Source: Pomphorhynchus laevis (lineage: Eukaryota > Acanthocephala > Palaeacanthocephala > Echinorhynchida > Pomphorhynchidae). From it: a stretch of DNA of 64,000 nucleotides. Below are positions 21,196 to 32,765 of this stretch, piece by piece. The stretch spans positions 1 to 64,000 of the forward strand of contig WNNJ02001098.1 of assembly GCA_012934845.2 (NCBI GenBank), written 5' to 3'. The notes under the pieces were generated by a model. That model had not been told where the DNA came from, ran no database searches, and was given only the letters and a program-made list of their open reading frames with translations. Both the position numbers and the translations under genes were made by a program. Each line of letters opens with the position of its first letter. The stretch's first letter is position 1.

Positions 21196-22960
21196 AGGAT
21201 TCGGCCGGTTCTGCCTATGCACTGCTAAAGCTGGGCATCCAAAATGCGTTCAACAGCGTGAAGCGCGATGTTGTCCTCGACAGGGTTGGACGGGAAGTTT
21301 CTGCAATCTTTCTGTTCGTTAGGTTATGTTACAACAAGCCAAGTCATATGTTTCAGGAACGAGATTATATCATCCAGCAAATGAGTTAAGCAGGGCGATT
21401 CGCTAGGATAACTCTTGTTCTGCCTCGAAGTAAATAACATGACACACACAATGAGGTCGTCTTTAAATCTATGATATTTCGACGATTGTAAACTCGGCGA
21501 TTAGTCGATACGTTGATATCTGATGTCGCCATCATCCAGAAACTGGGAGCTGATGTGGATACTGTGCTTTACTTCACAAAGTGCGAGATTATTGTAAACC
21601 GACGAGTATGTAAACATATCTATTATACATGCTCTCCCGGGTGTAGAAAAGCATATCATGCGATCCCCATTTGTTGGGTTTCCTGATTGGCAATTTCGAG
21701 TATTGACGCTACGCTTGATCAGCCCATATACGAACTTATCAGATCCGAGATTTGGTTGAAGGAACAACACATGCATAACACTGTATTCTGTATCCGTAAT
21801 TGTTTAACCCTTCTGAAAGTCGCTTTTTTTGTTGAGGACAACACCATATTTCCGAAATGATCGATTACTGTGTTTTGACTAAAAGGTGCGGTCTATTTTG
21901 TTCAAGATCGTAAATGTCGAGCTGCGAAATGAAGCGTGGAAGCAGGCTATTTTGCCAGGCTCGCTCGGTGACTGGAAATCCACCAAGCCCGAGAGATAGC
22001 GATCACTGCTGATTATTCTTAAGTTAAATGTGGTAACAATTTGATGCAGAGACTACTTCTTCTAAGTATTTTTGCTGCTTCAACTTCGCTAAACGACGAT
22101 TACGACGATGCTAAGGTCCGCTGAGGCGCTGAGTACAGAACCCCCACTCCATTTGATCCGTCTATCCAAAAACAATGAACCGTGGAATTTTACAGTTCGA
22201 TCTACGACCATTTACTACGGGACGTCGAGATACCGAAAACGCGTAGTAGGTTGTTGCCAGTGTCATCGAAGTGGGCTGGCGCATTTCTGGAGGCGTTGCT
22301 ATCAAGGCTGTTGGCACTCGTCTTGATAATCAATCTTTGTTGATAGCGGTAAAACTGAGACTTAGAATCCTCTCAAGACAAGCCTTTAGTTGCATCTTCG
22401 GAGAAGAGGTGAATCGCGGATGTACGCACCCACTGTATTGCCGTCACACAAGGGCCAGACATTTCTGTTACACCGGAGTAACTGGATAATTAGGATGGTC
22501 CTCGCAGCAGCAGGCGTATCTTCAAGGTTGAAACCGATTGGTACCTCCAGGATATATGGAAAACTACCAGATGGAGCGACTCTCATCCCGTAGCATTCCG
22601 GCCGTATTCTGATATGGGACTTTACCTGCCCCTATACCATAGCGTCGACCTACGAATTTCAAGCTATTACAGAAGGCATTGCCGTCGCCAATGACGCATA
22701 GTCGAGAAAAAGATCAAAATACAGATATCGATACCCGCGATTACGAGTTAGTATCAGTAGCGATCGAGACGATTGGTGCTAGGACCTCGAGCGCAGCGTC
22801 ATTTCTCGGGGCGTGAGAAATAGGCTGGTTTAGACGATTGGCGACAGGCGGTCATCGCTCATGCAGCGAATTAGTGCAGCTATTGGCGGGGCAACGCAGC
22901 TTGTATTTTGGAGGTCGCAGAAGACATGGTATTGTCCATCTTCTGAACTTGATTGCAAAC

Positions 22961-24110
22961 TATGCATGAATTCTGTTTGATTGTATTTTCAATTATAATA
23001 TATATGGCAGTAATCAGAAAACATCAATGGGCCCTGAGACGGGCTGGCGTCTGTCAATAAGATAGAATGTTTAGGTGCGTCTTTGATATTCCTGACGCAT
23101 CTCGGAACTAGTTGTCTTCTCTAGAGGACGTCTCCATTAGCGACGACTAATATTTTTAAAGCATTTTCTAATGTCGAGGTGGCCGACCATCGTATGCTGC
23201 GATTAGGACCTCAACTGTGTGGCAAACCGTGAGCGGCTCAATCACAATATGACGCGTTGGGTTGACTTGGGAGACTGATCCCTGCACTAATCTGGAAGAA
23301 GAGTGAGTAAGTAAAGGAAATAATAGATTTTAATTTTATTTTTTTGAGTGACATGATTCATCCAATGAAGTCATTTTACAGAATTTATTCTATTAAACCT
23401 AATATTAACAAAATTTCAATTGTAATTGTTCCACCAGTATATATAATATCTAAATTAATCAAACTTTTATAGAAAAACAGATGTTAAAACTTGGTTAAAT
23501 GGCAGCATGTACGGAAACGTTTTAAGAAGAGAGTCCAAGTGTAAAATATTGTCCTAGTGTAAAGTCCTAGTGTAAAATATTGTATGTTAGAAATAAGCTG
23601 TTTGGTTTAACAGTTCAGTGCCAATGTATTATCAAATTGTGTAAGACAGCATCCATAATTTTCAAGTTTTATCTTTCAGTGATAAGTTGTTTAACGTCAT
23701 TTAATTGTATGCTGATTTGGACTTTTACTTATAGACATCGTTTTTAATTAGGATATTTACTATATACTTATTGCCTTGTAAGCACGTTCTATACTCTGGA
23801 TAACTAGTCCGTTTTCTTATCAGATTATTTAACTAAAACTTCATATTTGCACTATAAATAAATTTAAAAATTAAAGCCTTAATCTTAGAAAAATAATTTT
23901 TATAACTCAAAATTTTTATAAACCTATTAATAGATAATATATAATAGTATAAGATTTACATAATTATATAAGCCTCCTCTAATAAGATTGCAAAGTTCAA
24001 TACAAAATTGAGCGTATTTTTATATCGTCGATATTCAATACATTGTATTCGTCAATTGTATAGATATTATCGGATAAAATACGCTTTTTGAATAATGCAA
24101 GATAACAAGT
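22961..24110. other. AT-rich spacer, possible old PLE 3' similarity
   Basis: No gene seen. 23,860-23,960 resembles 19,140-19,260 (TTACTCAAATTTTTACGAAC-like text), suggesting a shared, very old repeat. Confidence 0.35.
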
Positions 24111-24114
24111 TATT

Positions 24115-24400
24115 TTAAACTGATAAAATAGATGGATTTTTGAAATGAATTGGATGACTCAAACTCACAAAATGCTGAGCAACAGCACTAGAATTGGTCC
24201 GTTTACGTATATTATAATTATGTTGTTTAATACGCTTAACCAAACCTTGACCCGTTTGACCAACATATACCTGTTCACATTCTTTACACAGTAGCATCTT
24301 TGTTAAAATCCGGTTTACGTTTAAATAAGTTGTGAAGCTTAGTCAATTTTCTGTTAAAAATGTAAACTTTATTATCACCACCACTATATTTATGATATTT
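24115..24400 (-). pseudogene. GIY-YIG endonuclease fragment of a Penelope-like element
   Basis: The minus-strand ORF 24,297-24,115 encodes LLCKECEQVYVGQTGQGLVK, then RIKQHNYNIRKR, then SAVAQHF, SHPIHF. Cysteine pair, YVGQTG, R-I-x-x-H and the late H-x-I-x-F form a GIY-YIG nuclease core of the PLE type. Upstream, in another frame, FNRKLTKLHNLFKRKPDFN also looks element-derived. The adjacent PLE RT is on the opposite strand, so this belongs to another copy or an inverted piece. It is cut off after SILSV. Confidence 0.75.
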
Positions 24401-24645
24401 TGGAAAAAGATATACATATATATGTTATAATAATTATAACGCCTATATAACAAAAATTAAACCTATATTTATATTATATTAATATAATATTATATTAATA
24501 ATATTATATTGATATTTATATTAAACCTATATTTATATTTATATTAATATTAAACCTATATTAAAACTATATTTATATATTTTGGAAAAAGATATACATA
24601 TATATGCTATAATAATTATAACGCCTATCTAACAAAAATTAAACC
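24401..24645. repeat. Duplicated AT-rich PLE segment
   Basis: The block GATATACATATATATG(T/C)TATA, then ATAACGCCTAT, occurs at about 24,409-24,470 and 24,586-24,645, separated by TATTAATATAA-type simple sequence. The second copy leads into the RT frame. Confidence 0.7.
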
Positions 24646-25204
24646 ATCAAGTAAATATAAATATATGGATAAAATTGAATTAATAGAATCCTTAAATATT
24701 TTGATAAATCAAAATTATTTAAAAGTAGGGACATCTATATTTAGACAAGTAAAAGGTGTTCTAATGGGTGGTAATAGTAGCCCAATTATAGCTGACTTGT
24801 TTTTAAGCTTTATAGAATATGAATTTGTTCATAACTGTGTAAAAACTAAATCTAAACAATATAAATATATGAAATATATGTTTCGATACATTGATGATAT
24901 ATGTGTATTTAATTCTAATAATTTTTATTCAATTAGTGAGCACATTTATCCAGAAAGCCTTATTCTTAACAAAACCAATATTAATGATAAAGAAGGTGTA
25001 TATCTAGATATGAACATTAAATTAACATTAACTAAAACTACTATTAATTTATATCGTAAAGATGACATATTTAAATTTACAAGAAACATATTTTTGCATG
25101 AGCATTCATGCATACCATATAATATAAAATATAATACATTAAATAATGAAATTTTAAGAATTGCAACAATATGTAATGATATTGGCTTTCTTCAAAATCA
25201 TTTA
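24640..25204 (+). pseudogene. Penelope-like reverse transcriptase, 5' and 3' cut
   Basis: The open frame contains RQVKGVLMGGNSSPIIADLF (RT motif B region), then YMFRYIDDICVF (catalytic YIDD). The end NDIGFLQNHL is cut by the LINE-C insertion. The G.MG..SSP.IAD pattern and the associated GIY-YIG and 3'-UTR family indicate a PLE. RT motif A and the N-terminal part (compare 8299-8580) are missing, so it is 5'-truncated. The C-terminal remainder resumes at 29,082. The best-preserved PLE RT in the window. Confidence 0.8.
25194..25204. repeat. Target-site duplication of LINE-C copy 1 (left)
   Basis: AAAATCATTTA at 25,194-25,204 is repeated exactly at 29,082-29,092, bounding the LINE inserted in the PLE. 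Confidence 0.85.
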
Positions 25205-25226
25205 GAATTAGGTTAAGCAAAAAAAA

Positions 25227-26350
25227 ATGAATGCTAAAACGCTATCGGAGCTTCAAAGCTCTACAACTTTTGGTGATTTTACAATGAAATATGGTAGTAA
25301 TGAACGATCTGGTTCAATTCTTTCGTCTACTGGAGACAATTCTAATCAGGTTAGTGATGTTTCGTGTTTATTAAATGCAGATAAGGGGCTGCTACCCCCG
25401 ATTCCAAAATTAGCTAACCTGTGCATCATCAATTCAAAAAAACCAATAGAGAAACACAATCTCTTCTCAACCTTTTTGCGAAAGTTTGTATTAATTCATC
25501 CAAACAGGGTGCTGTTCAATTCAGTGAAGATTTTGGACAATACTGTAAGAATTTCCTTCCCGAATGCCTCTTTATTAAAGGAATACAAAGATTATTTTGA
25601 CAAGCACCTTTTGGACTCTGGTTCCATAACGTTGAAACCCCTTCAGTGCTCAGTTAAAATATCTAATTTTCCATTGTTTCTAACAGAAGAAGATTTGATA
25701 ACTCTGAAAAAATTGTATGGCCTCCAATCAGTGAGGCAAGTCCTAGGTAAGGGGGCGACCCCCTCCCAGTGGCTTTTGCAAATACAGATCTTGATTCCGG
25801 TCTGCTTCTCTCTAAATCGTCAGCGAATCCTTTCCTAGGTTTTAACTTAGGATTCACTCTAATTGACGAAGACCGACTCACATTCCCACACTGTAACAAG
25901 TGCCATGCCTGGGGCCACTGGTACTCTACATGCAACAAGGCCTTGGTATGCGGTGTTTGTGGTGCTGGGGATTGTCAGTATGCTTTAAAAGGGGAAAGAT
26001 GTCAGGCCTCCTCCTCTTGCGCTAATTGTGGAGGGGAACATCCGGCCTGGTCAAGGCGCTGCAGAATATTTAAAGAATATAAACAACTGTTTGTTAAGCC
26101 TAGAACCCCGATCAACTACGCCTCTGCTGCTGGTTCATCGGCCGACCGGATGTCAAACGCTGACATCATTCAACTTCTTGATAACCAGAAACGAGTAATT
26201 TTTTCGCAATTTCAAACAATGATTGGACCTCTGCTATCCTCTTTTGTAGGGACAACAGCTGCCCCCATGCCTAACGAGCTTAAAACCCCCCACTCCAAGA
26301 AGAGGGGGCTTCGGCCAGAACAGTCCCACCCCCCAAGGTGGGGAAGATGA
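25227..26350 (+). pseudogene. LINE-C ORF1 (CCHC nucleic-acid-binding protein), frame-broken
   Basis: It begins MNAKTLSELQSSTTF. After LLPPIPKLANLCIINSKKPI comes an RRM-like segment (RVLFNSVKILDNTVRISF). The frame breaks near 25,750-25,800 and continues in the frame of 25,769-26,350, which holds three zinc-knuckle-like groups (CNKCHAWGHWYSTC, CGVCGAGDC, CANCGGEHPAWSRRC). A second frame change after 26,350 precedes ORF2. The knuckle array is typical of ORF1 in I/Jockey-type LINEs, where the protein coats the RNA. Identity to copy 2 ORF1 is only about half by eye. Confidence 0.8.
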
Positions 26351-26492
26351 TCAAGGATAAGAAGGCTTCTCTGGGAAATGAAGATATTGCCCTGGGGGGT
26401 ACGACCCGCGACGGGGCTAGTGGCAGTGGGGGTAACCCTCCTGCACCTAGCTCTGTCTAGGTTGGCATCCCCCTTCCAACTAATTTAGCCCA

Positions 26493-28952
26493 ATGGTGAG
26501 TAAACCTGAGCCTTTTTCACTGAATATTCTTCAGTGGAATTCGGGAGGTGCTTCTGCCCTTAGACTTTTATCTGGTAGAGATGCAGATGTTATAGTCCTC
26601 CAGGAGACGCGGTCTATCCGTCTCCCCCAGGACATTACTCGATTTATCCCAAAGCAAATTTGTTCCCACTATACTCCGTACATAACCCCACCTCACTCCT
26701 CTTCATCTCAAGGACTCTTGACCCTAGTTAAATGCTCTTTAAGGTCCTCCCTACTGCTAAATTACTCTTGTCCTGCCCTGTCTTGTCTAGTAGTTTCACT
26801 CGTTAAGAACGGTAAACGCCTCAGTCTAGCCAACGTCTACATTCGTCCAGGAGAGATTCACAAGAACCGTGACCTTCTGGATGGTATTATCGATAGCGGC
26901 TATGACATTGTACTAGGTGACTTCAACGACAGAACTGGTCGTTGGATTAATGCTGCTCTCCGCAGAGCCAGGAACGGTTATCTTATTCACAAACCACCGT
27001 CCCCTACATTTCATTGCACATCAACGAATTCACTCCTCGACCTATTACTGCTCCACGAGAGATGGTTGTTAAAACCCTTCTGCACGGAGCAGTCGCGACA
27101 TCATCTGTCCACATCTCATGATCTAATTCGCTGGCGGATAGAGGAGGATACGCTGCTTCGGAGAAGATTCCACTTTGACCCGATCAGAGTGGCTTTCTTC
27201 CAAGCTGCTATCCAACGCTTCCCCCGAATTGGTAATGAGAATTTAACCGAATTTAATTCCTACCTCTCTTCGCAAGCTACCGCATTGCTTTCTACAACCT
27301 ATAAAGGTCGCATTTTCAATCCCACTCCGACGAAACTGAAGGTTCTAGCAAAACTACTGAACCTCCCTAATCTCTCTTCTTCCGCCAGACAGACTCTCTC
27401 GAATGAATACTGGCGCACCAGATATTGGTTCCAGCTGAGTAGGGATAGGGCGAGCATTGCTCGTCTTAACCCTTCTCAGTCTTCCTTTTGGAAGATTTTC
27501 AAGAAGGAGAAGTTTGCTTGTTGGAGGGATAGGGCCTTGGGTTGGATCGGTAGAATTGGCCTTGATAAAGTTTTAGAAGAGTCACTTGCCTTACACAACT
27601 ATGGAGCCACTCAATCTCCGCAACCAATCCCGCCTTGGGGAGACTTCAGGAGTAGAGACTTATCTGTCACAGATATTCTCAACGCCTGGGGGCCTCTTCC
27701 AAGCACCTCCAAAACCGTCGCTCCACTCTCTTCTCGTGTCTGTCAGCTTTTGACAACCGATCAAAGAAGGGAGGTGGCCATCACAATGCTATTAGCCACC
27801 CCATCCGATGTAGCCGGCATCAACATTAGCAAGAGAATTTTTATTCCAAAAAAGTTTCCGGTCTCTTGTCCTAAAGACCTACGGCCCATTTTGATTCAAA
27901 ATTCCCTCGTCTCGATCTACGAAAAAGCGCTTGCGCGTAGAATCCGCGATCATCTGATTAGGCGAAATTTAATCCCACCTGGTTTCCATGGGTTTGTCAA
28001 AGGTCGCTCGGTCCATTCAGCAGTTAGTGAAGTGCATCGGTTTTGTCAGGAGAATAGTCATCAGCTAGCTGTGGCAGTTTTCCTTGATTTTTCAGATACA
28101 TTTGACCGCATCTCCATTCCATTTGTTATCTCTTCTCTCAGGTCCCTCGGGTTGCCTGCGAGAATTGTTAACAGGGTGGAGATACTGCTGTACACCAAGC
28201 GATTTTATTATGATGACGACCCTGATGCGCGTCAGTTCTACCCTATTACGGGTGTGCCTCAAGGTTCACCACTTTCTCCAATCTTATATCTTGCTGCCTC
28301 AATTATTCTATTTAAAATATTTAAACGTGAACAACGCCTAGTGGTGTACGCTGATGACACCACAGCCCTGTTCACTGGACGCAGGTGCAAAGACGTAGTC
28401 TCGGACATCAGCCGCTTCTTTATAAGATTAAAAGACCAGTTGCCTAGATCCAACCTTATTCTAAACTCCGCTAAATCGCAGGTGGTTGTCTTTCATGGCT
28501 CCCCTGCAACCAAGAAAAAACTTAAGAGACTAGCACTCTCTACGCTCTCCTCCATATTTGCATCCGAACCACTCCCTGTCTTCACAAGTCGAGTAAAATA
28601 CCTGGGGTTCACCGTTTCGGTGAACTGGTCGGCGAAAGCCGACCTGGATAGACTCAAACGTATCCTGAAGAAAGCTAGGTGGGCTCTGAAACGGGCCCAG
28701 CATCTGTCGTTGAATGGAAAAACCCAGATGCGCCTTTGGGATACCTGGGCTATCTCGGGATTAGTCTTCTTCTCAAGAGGACGTCCCCCAGAGCAAAGGC
28801 TAAGGTTTCTTAAGCTCCTCGTCTCTCGTTTACCCAACATCGTCCGCACCGATTGGATTCTTCGGGAGGTGAAAGACCCCGGGTGGTTCAATCGGAAAGC
28901 GGCGTGCTGGATTGGTTGGTGGGCTCAGATCCCCATTGATTTGAGGCCTTAA
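26493..28952 (+). CDS. LINE-C ORF2: AP-endonuclease plus reverse transcriptase (819 aa)
   Basis: The N-terminal exonuclease/endonuclease/phosphatase domain has LNILQWNSGG (Asn), VIVLQETR (Glu), VYIRPG, VLGDFND (Asp, Asn) and TSHDLIRW (His). The central RT has FHGFVKGRSVHSAV, motif A AVFLDFSDTFDRI, motif B GVPQGSPLSP and motif C VVYADDTTALF. The C-terminus is GWFNRKAACWIGW. There is no RNase H domain. It makes the target nick and cDNA for LINE-C. The frame is open throughout, though partner ORF1 is broken. Nearest group: I/Jockey-type LINEs, not resolved further. Confidence 0.9.
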   Translation: MVSKPEPFSLNILQWNSGGASALRLLSGRDADVIVLQETRSIRLPQDITRFIPKQICSHYTPYITPPHSSSSQGLLTLVKCSLRSSLLLNYSCPALSCLVVSLVKNGKRLSLANVYIRPGEIHKNRDLLDGIIDSGYDIVLGDFNDRTGRWINAALRRARNGYLIHKPPSPTFHCTSTNSLLDLLLLHERWLLKPFCTEQSRHHLSTSHDLIRWRIEEDTLLRRRFHFDPIRVAFFQAAIQRFPRIGNENLTEFNSYLSSQATALLSTTYKGRIFNPTPTKLKVLAKLLNLPNLSSSARQTLSNEYWRTRYWFQLSRDRASIARLNPSQSSFWKIFKKEKFACWRDRALGWIGRIGLDKVLEESLALHNYGATQSPQPIPPWGDFRSRDLSVTDILNAWGPLPSTSKTVAPLSSRVCQLLTTDQRREVAITMLLATPSDVAGINISKRIFIPKKFPVSCPKDLRPILIQNSLVSIYEKALARRIRDHLIRRNLIPPGFHGFVKGRSVHSAVSEVHRFCQENSHQLAVAVFLDFSDTFDRISIPFVISSLRSLGLPARIVNRVEILLYTKRFYYDDDPDARQFYPITGVPQGSPLSPILYLAASIILFKIFKREQRLVVYADDTTALFTGRRCKDVVSDISRFFIRLKDQLPRSNLILNSAKSQVVVFHGSPATKKKLKRLALSTLSSIFASEPLPVFTSRVKYLGFTVSVNWSAKADLDRLKRILKKARWALKRAQHLSLNGKTQMRLWDTWAISGLVFFSRGRPPEQRLRFLKLLVSRLPNIVRTDWILREVKDPGWFNRKAACWIGWWAQIPIDLRP

Positions 28953-29081
28953 TAGGAAGAAGACAAAGAAATTGTTGACCTATTTTTTCTGTTGACTGAC
29001 TGTTTATTTTTTTTCTAACGGACTTCTTGTTAAACGACACTTCCATTTATGTATTTTTATTAATAAAGTCTTATTATTATT

Positions 29082-29625
29082 AAAATCATTTAAATAATTT
29101 AATAGATACATATTTTAAACTAGGTTACTATAAAAATAAATCAAGCAGAAAATAGTAAAATATATAAATCAACACAATAATATAAAGAATAAATTTAAAC
29201 TCTTAAGTGGCAAATTTTTATGGATGGATAATAAATAATATACTTTGTATTAGAATAAGATACTAGATAGTTATTTCAGAGGAAATACATCATTAGCATG
29301 TATTTGGCCCCGCTGCTATGTTGGCTAGAGGAGTTAGGGGCCGAAACCTGATAGCATAGCAGTTCCTCCTGTTGACCTCTAATTATTATTCTGATACAAC
29401 GTCTGTTATTTATTAGTCAATTCATAAAAATGACGTTTTTTTTGTAAATTTTATTTTTTATTTTTATTTTTATTTTTTAACTTGATTAAAATTATAGAAA
29501 ATCTAAAAACAATTATTTATTTTATTATTTAATTATTAAATTTTGATTTAGCATTATTATGTTTTGTTTATTTTATAATTATATTAAATACGTAGACTCA
29601 GTTAGCTGATTTAAATTGTTAATAA
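29082..29625 (+). mobile_element. PLE 3' remainder downstream of LINE-C
   Basis: It resumes with the duplicated AAAATCATTTA, the LNNLIDTYFKLGYYKN codons, then the shared 3' UTR: GC-richer module at about 29,300-29,375 (GGCCCCGCTGCTATGTTGGC, later GGGGCCGAAACCTGATAG) and the AT-rich tail ending near ATACGTAGACTCAGTTAGCTG. The module is almost identical to that at 7540-7620. Confidence 0.8.
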
Positions 29626-31240
29626 ACTTTGAAAAACTGAATTCGACTTGCTACTATCAAAAGATATTCCTATATGATACAGTTTCTTTTCAGGACCAAA
29701 GACATTATTTATATGCGCAAAATATTTAAACTTAGCCTTCTTAATAGTCCAAAACGAAAAACTGCCTTTTTATGGTTTTCAAAAACCACTAAAATGTGGT
29801 TTTCCGAAACCACAAAAAATGTTTTTATCACTTGTTTTGATCACTTGTTATCGTATGGTTTTATCACTTGTCTTATGATTTTTTTCTTTTACTTTATTCA
29901 TTTTTGTTTGCTTTAAAATGTGTGTTGTTCAATTTTTGTTTAATTTTTTATTTTTTTAAGTCTGCTTGTACTTTTGCATACATGTTAAAACCAAATTTTG
30001 TGAACATTGTGTTGTAATCCTGATGATGATATCAGGAGCTATCGAAATATTGAATTTTTTCAAAGGAGCATTATTTTCTTCTTTGTTCTAGTAAAACTAT
30101 ATACAATAAATAGTAAATTAAAATTACAAATTAACACCTGTATTATTCGCTATCTTATTTTTCTTATTTATACTTCAAACTGTCGCACAAATTAAAATAA
30201 AAGTAAACACAGAAATGCGCAACAAATTAAAAATCAAAGAAGTAAAAAATAAAGAAAGAAAATAGTGAATTTGCTCAACAAGCATTTTAATGATATTGGC
30301 GAAATTAAATAACTTTTATTTAAGAAAATCTTATTATTAAATAATTAAAAGCACATAAATAAAATCAGTTGAACAAAATTATTGAAATAAATCGAAAATA
30401 ATTGAAATTTTAGACTAAGAGCGTAATTATAAATGGAAATTAGTCATAATTTAATTCTAAATTATAGTAAAATTTATTATTGAACGTTAAATTAGTTTAT
30501 TTTTATGCGTAAAATATGATTGTTGGTTTATTGTCTAACTTTATAAATTTAAATTTTATTACAATCCCAACACGATGACAATGCTGCAAACGACATTATC
30601 CTTAGAATAAACTAGTTTTAGTCTAAACAAATTATATTGTTTTGGAATATTTTTATTATACAGTACAATATTTTTGAATTTATTCATATATTGTGGTTGT
30701 GTGTAAAACGATTTGTTTGACCATTTTATCCATTATTTATAGAAGGTAAACCTAAATATATCTTTTATGCAGCCCACAAAAGATTACTTCTTTTAAGATA
30801 AATAAGCTGTCCCCAATGCCTTAAACAACATAGCACAATGAGGAAAATTCTTCTTTACTAGGCAATATATACTAATATGACTACCACCTAAGATAGATAG
30901 TGGTGGCTTCAATTGAATAATATTATTATATTATATTTAATCTAATTAAATAAACACAATGCAATATGCCGACCTTGAGGTTTATTTCACTCAGTAATGA
31001 TTCTCTCTCAATGTTACCTTGATAAACCATATATACATCATATACATAAAAGCCCGTAGCATGAACATATTCCAAATGTCAGACATAATTATGAAAGAAC
31101 AGGAGCGACATGATTAACAATGCTGTGAGGGCTTATCAACTTCATTCAATATGACTTATCAAAGGAGAAACGTCACTTTATGACCGACCACAAGTATGTC
31201 ATCATTATGATATTATGATATTATTGTTATTATATCACCT
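29626..31240. other. 1.6-kb AT-rich spacer
   Basis: Short ORFs only, rich in F, I and K from AT composition. No gene supported. A small imperfect repeat around GTGGTTTTCCGAAACCAC (~29,790) is present. Confidence 0.45.
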
Positions 31241-31249
31241 GCCTACCCT

Positions 31250-32765
31250 ATTCTAAAATCCAAATGATCATCGATATCCCCTTTACTCACCACCTTGTTT
31301 AATTCGCCCATCCGCAGTCGTATCTTTCCATCACACTAAAAATCCGTCATCGTTCGTCCCCTCCTTAAGAAACAATCGCTCGACCCCTCACTTCCTTCTA
31401 ACTATCGCACCATTTCACTCCTCCCTACTCTTTCCAAGCTCTTAGAGCTCCATATCTTAATCGAGATCAACGTGTATCTCTCTTCATCTAATCTGTAACC
31501 TCCTTTCCAATCCGCTTTCCGCTCTAATCACTTCAAGAAATCACTTGCATGAAAGTTTACAACGACCTACTCATTTCTAGTGACAAGGCTATATATAGTG
31601 TTCTCATCTCGCTCGATCTCTCATCCACCTTAGACATCGTCGACCAGTCCATCCTCATTTCTCGCCTTCGTTATGATCACGGCTTTTCTTCCTCCTCTGT
31701 AGCATGGTTTGCCTCATATCTATCCGACCGTTCTTTTCTAGTCTGTTCAAATTCATCATCCTCTCCTCCCATCCCTATTTTCTGCGGGGTCCCACAAGGT
31801 TAAGTACTCGGTGATCTCTCACTGTTTATCAAACCTTACTCCTTTAACGTCATGCATTACGCCGATGACATCCTCACATATGATCATGCACCTGCCCATC
31901 GCATACACGATATCGCAATTTATGCCTCCATCTGTCTATCTTCTATCTACAAACGTCACTCCCATCTTCGTCTCGTTATAAACCCAGACAAGTCTAAAAT
32001 AATGTGGATCCTCCTCCGTCAACCTAACATATCTCCTCCCACTGTATATTTTGCCTCATCGATCATCCCCATAGTACACAATCTCACTTTTTTAGGCTTC
32101 CATTTCGATGATCATCTTTCCCTTAAACCCTTTGTCCGTGACAAGGTCCGCTCGTCTAACTTAATTCTCCGTGACATCCGCCGTATCCGCCCCTTATCGA
32201 CTTCCGTTCCTATATGTATCTTCTTTCATAGCTTCTTTTCACTAAAATCTATTACTGTCTCAGCCTTTTCGTCAATTCTCCAAAATCAATCATCCTACCC
32301 CTACAACGCATCATCAACTCCGCCGTTCGAGTATTCCTACGCCTCCGTCGCTTTGACCACACATCCACATATCTAGCCCAACTCTCCAGGCCTACCATCC
32401 ACATCATATTACAACCTCCGCCTTCTCGTAACTTTTTGTCTCATCGCTGTCGGCTCACCATCGTTCATCAACCTCCATTTCTTAGACGGCACTCGTCTCA
32501 CCTCTTTATCACTGCATACTCGTAATTCCCTCTTACTCAGCGTTCCCAATTACTCTAACAACTACGGTCTCCGATCCTTCCTCGTCGCCGCCCCCATTCG
32601 TCTAGAATCAGCTCGCACTCGACGTCCGCCACTCTTCCTCCTTTATCGCATTCATATGCCGCCTTCAAACCTACCTCCTCGAAACGTGATTTAGATTTTT
32701 TGTTGTTGTGGTCATGTAAGCGTGCGTCAGCACGCTTTCGCCACGTAAAAATAATTTGTTATACC
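31250..32765 (+). pseudogene. L2-like LINE, RT to 3' end
   Basis: Frames give VRPLLKKQSLDPSLPSNYRT, then ISLLPTLSKLLE (RT start), SVLISLDLSSTLDIVDQSIL (motif A), FCGVPQG (motif B, 31,549-31,803), MHYADDILTY (motif C, 31,852-), NPDKSKIMWILL, and the C-terminal FLVAAPIRLESAR region. The 3' end holds the hairpin AGCGTGCGTCAGCACGCTTT before ACGTAAAAATAA. Several stops and frame shifts. The coding strand is strikingly pyrimidine-rich. The motif pattern fits CR1/L2-group LINEs. It is inactive and 5'-truncated. Confidence 0.75.

Larger units (their letters stand above)
20160..22960 (+). pseudogene. Decayed RLE LINE-B copy
   Basis: Scattered frames give, in order: VAEKIEDGDFKAVLRALCLE (~20,287), a GVPSGIEAAIHAARTFL segment before RT (~20,930), KLGIQNAFNSVKRDVVLDRV (RT motif A, 21,180-21,389), LDNQSLLIAVKLRL (~22,325), RPDGATLIP (~22,565), LIWDFTCPYTIASTYEF (~22,605) and ELVSVAIETIGARTSSAASF (~22,750). 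This is the largest LINE-B copy in the window and ties together the fragments at 1-205, 1560-2563 and 12,065-12,430. Stops and frame breaks are frequent. It contains a 66-bp minisatellite and an L2-like LINE tail. Confidence 0.75.
25205..29081 (+). mobile_element. Full-length two-ORF LINE-C, copy 1
   Basis: 3877 bp between perfect 11-bp duplications. It has a ~20-nt 5' leader, ORF1 (zinc-knuckle protein, frame-broken), an intact ORF2 (endonuclease plus RT) and a 3' end with AATAAAG then TTATTATTATTA. It inserted into a PLE coding region within the codons for QNHL. Copy 2 (52,018-55,897) has nearly the same length and near-identical ORF2 but a very different ORF1. Confidence 0.9.
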
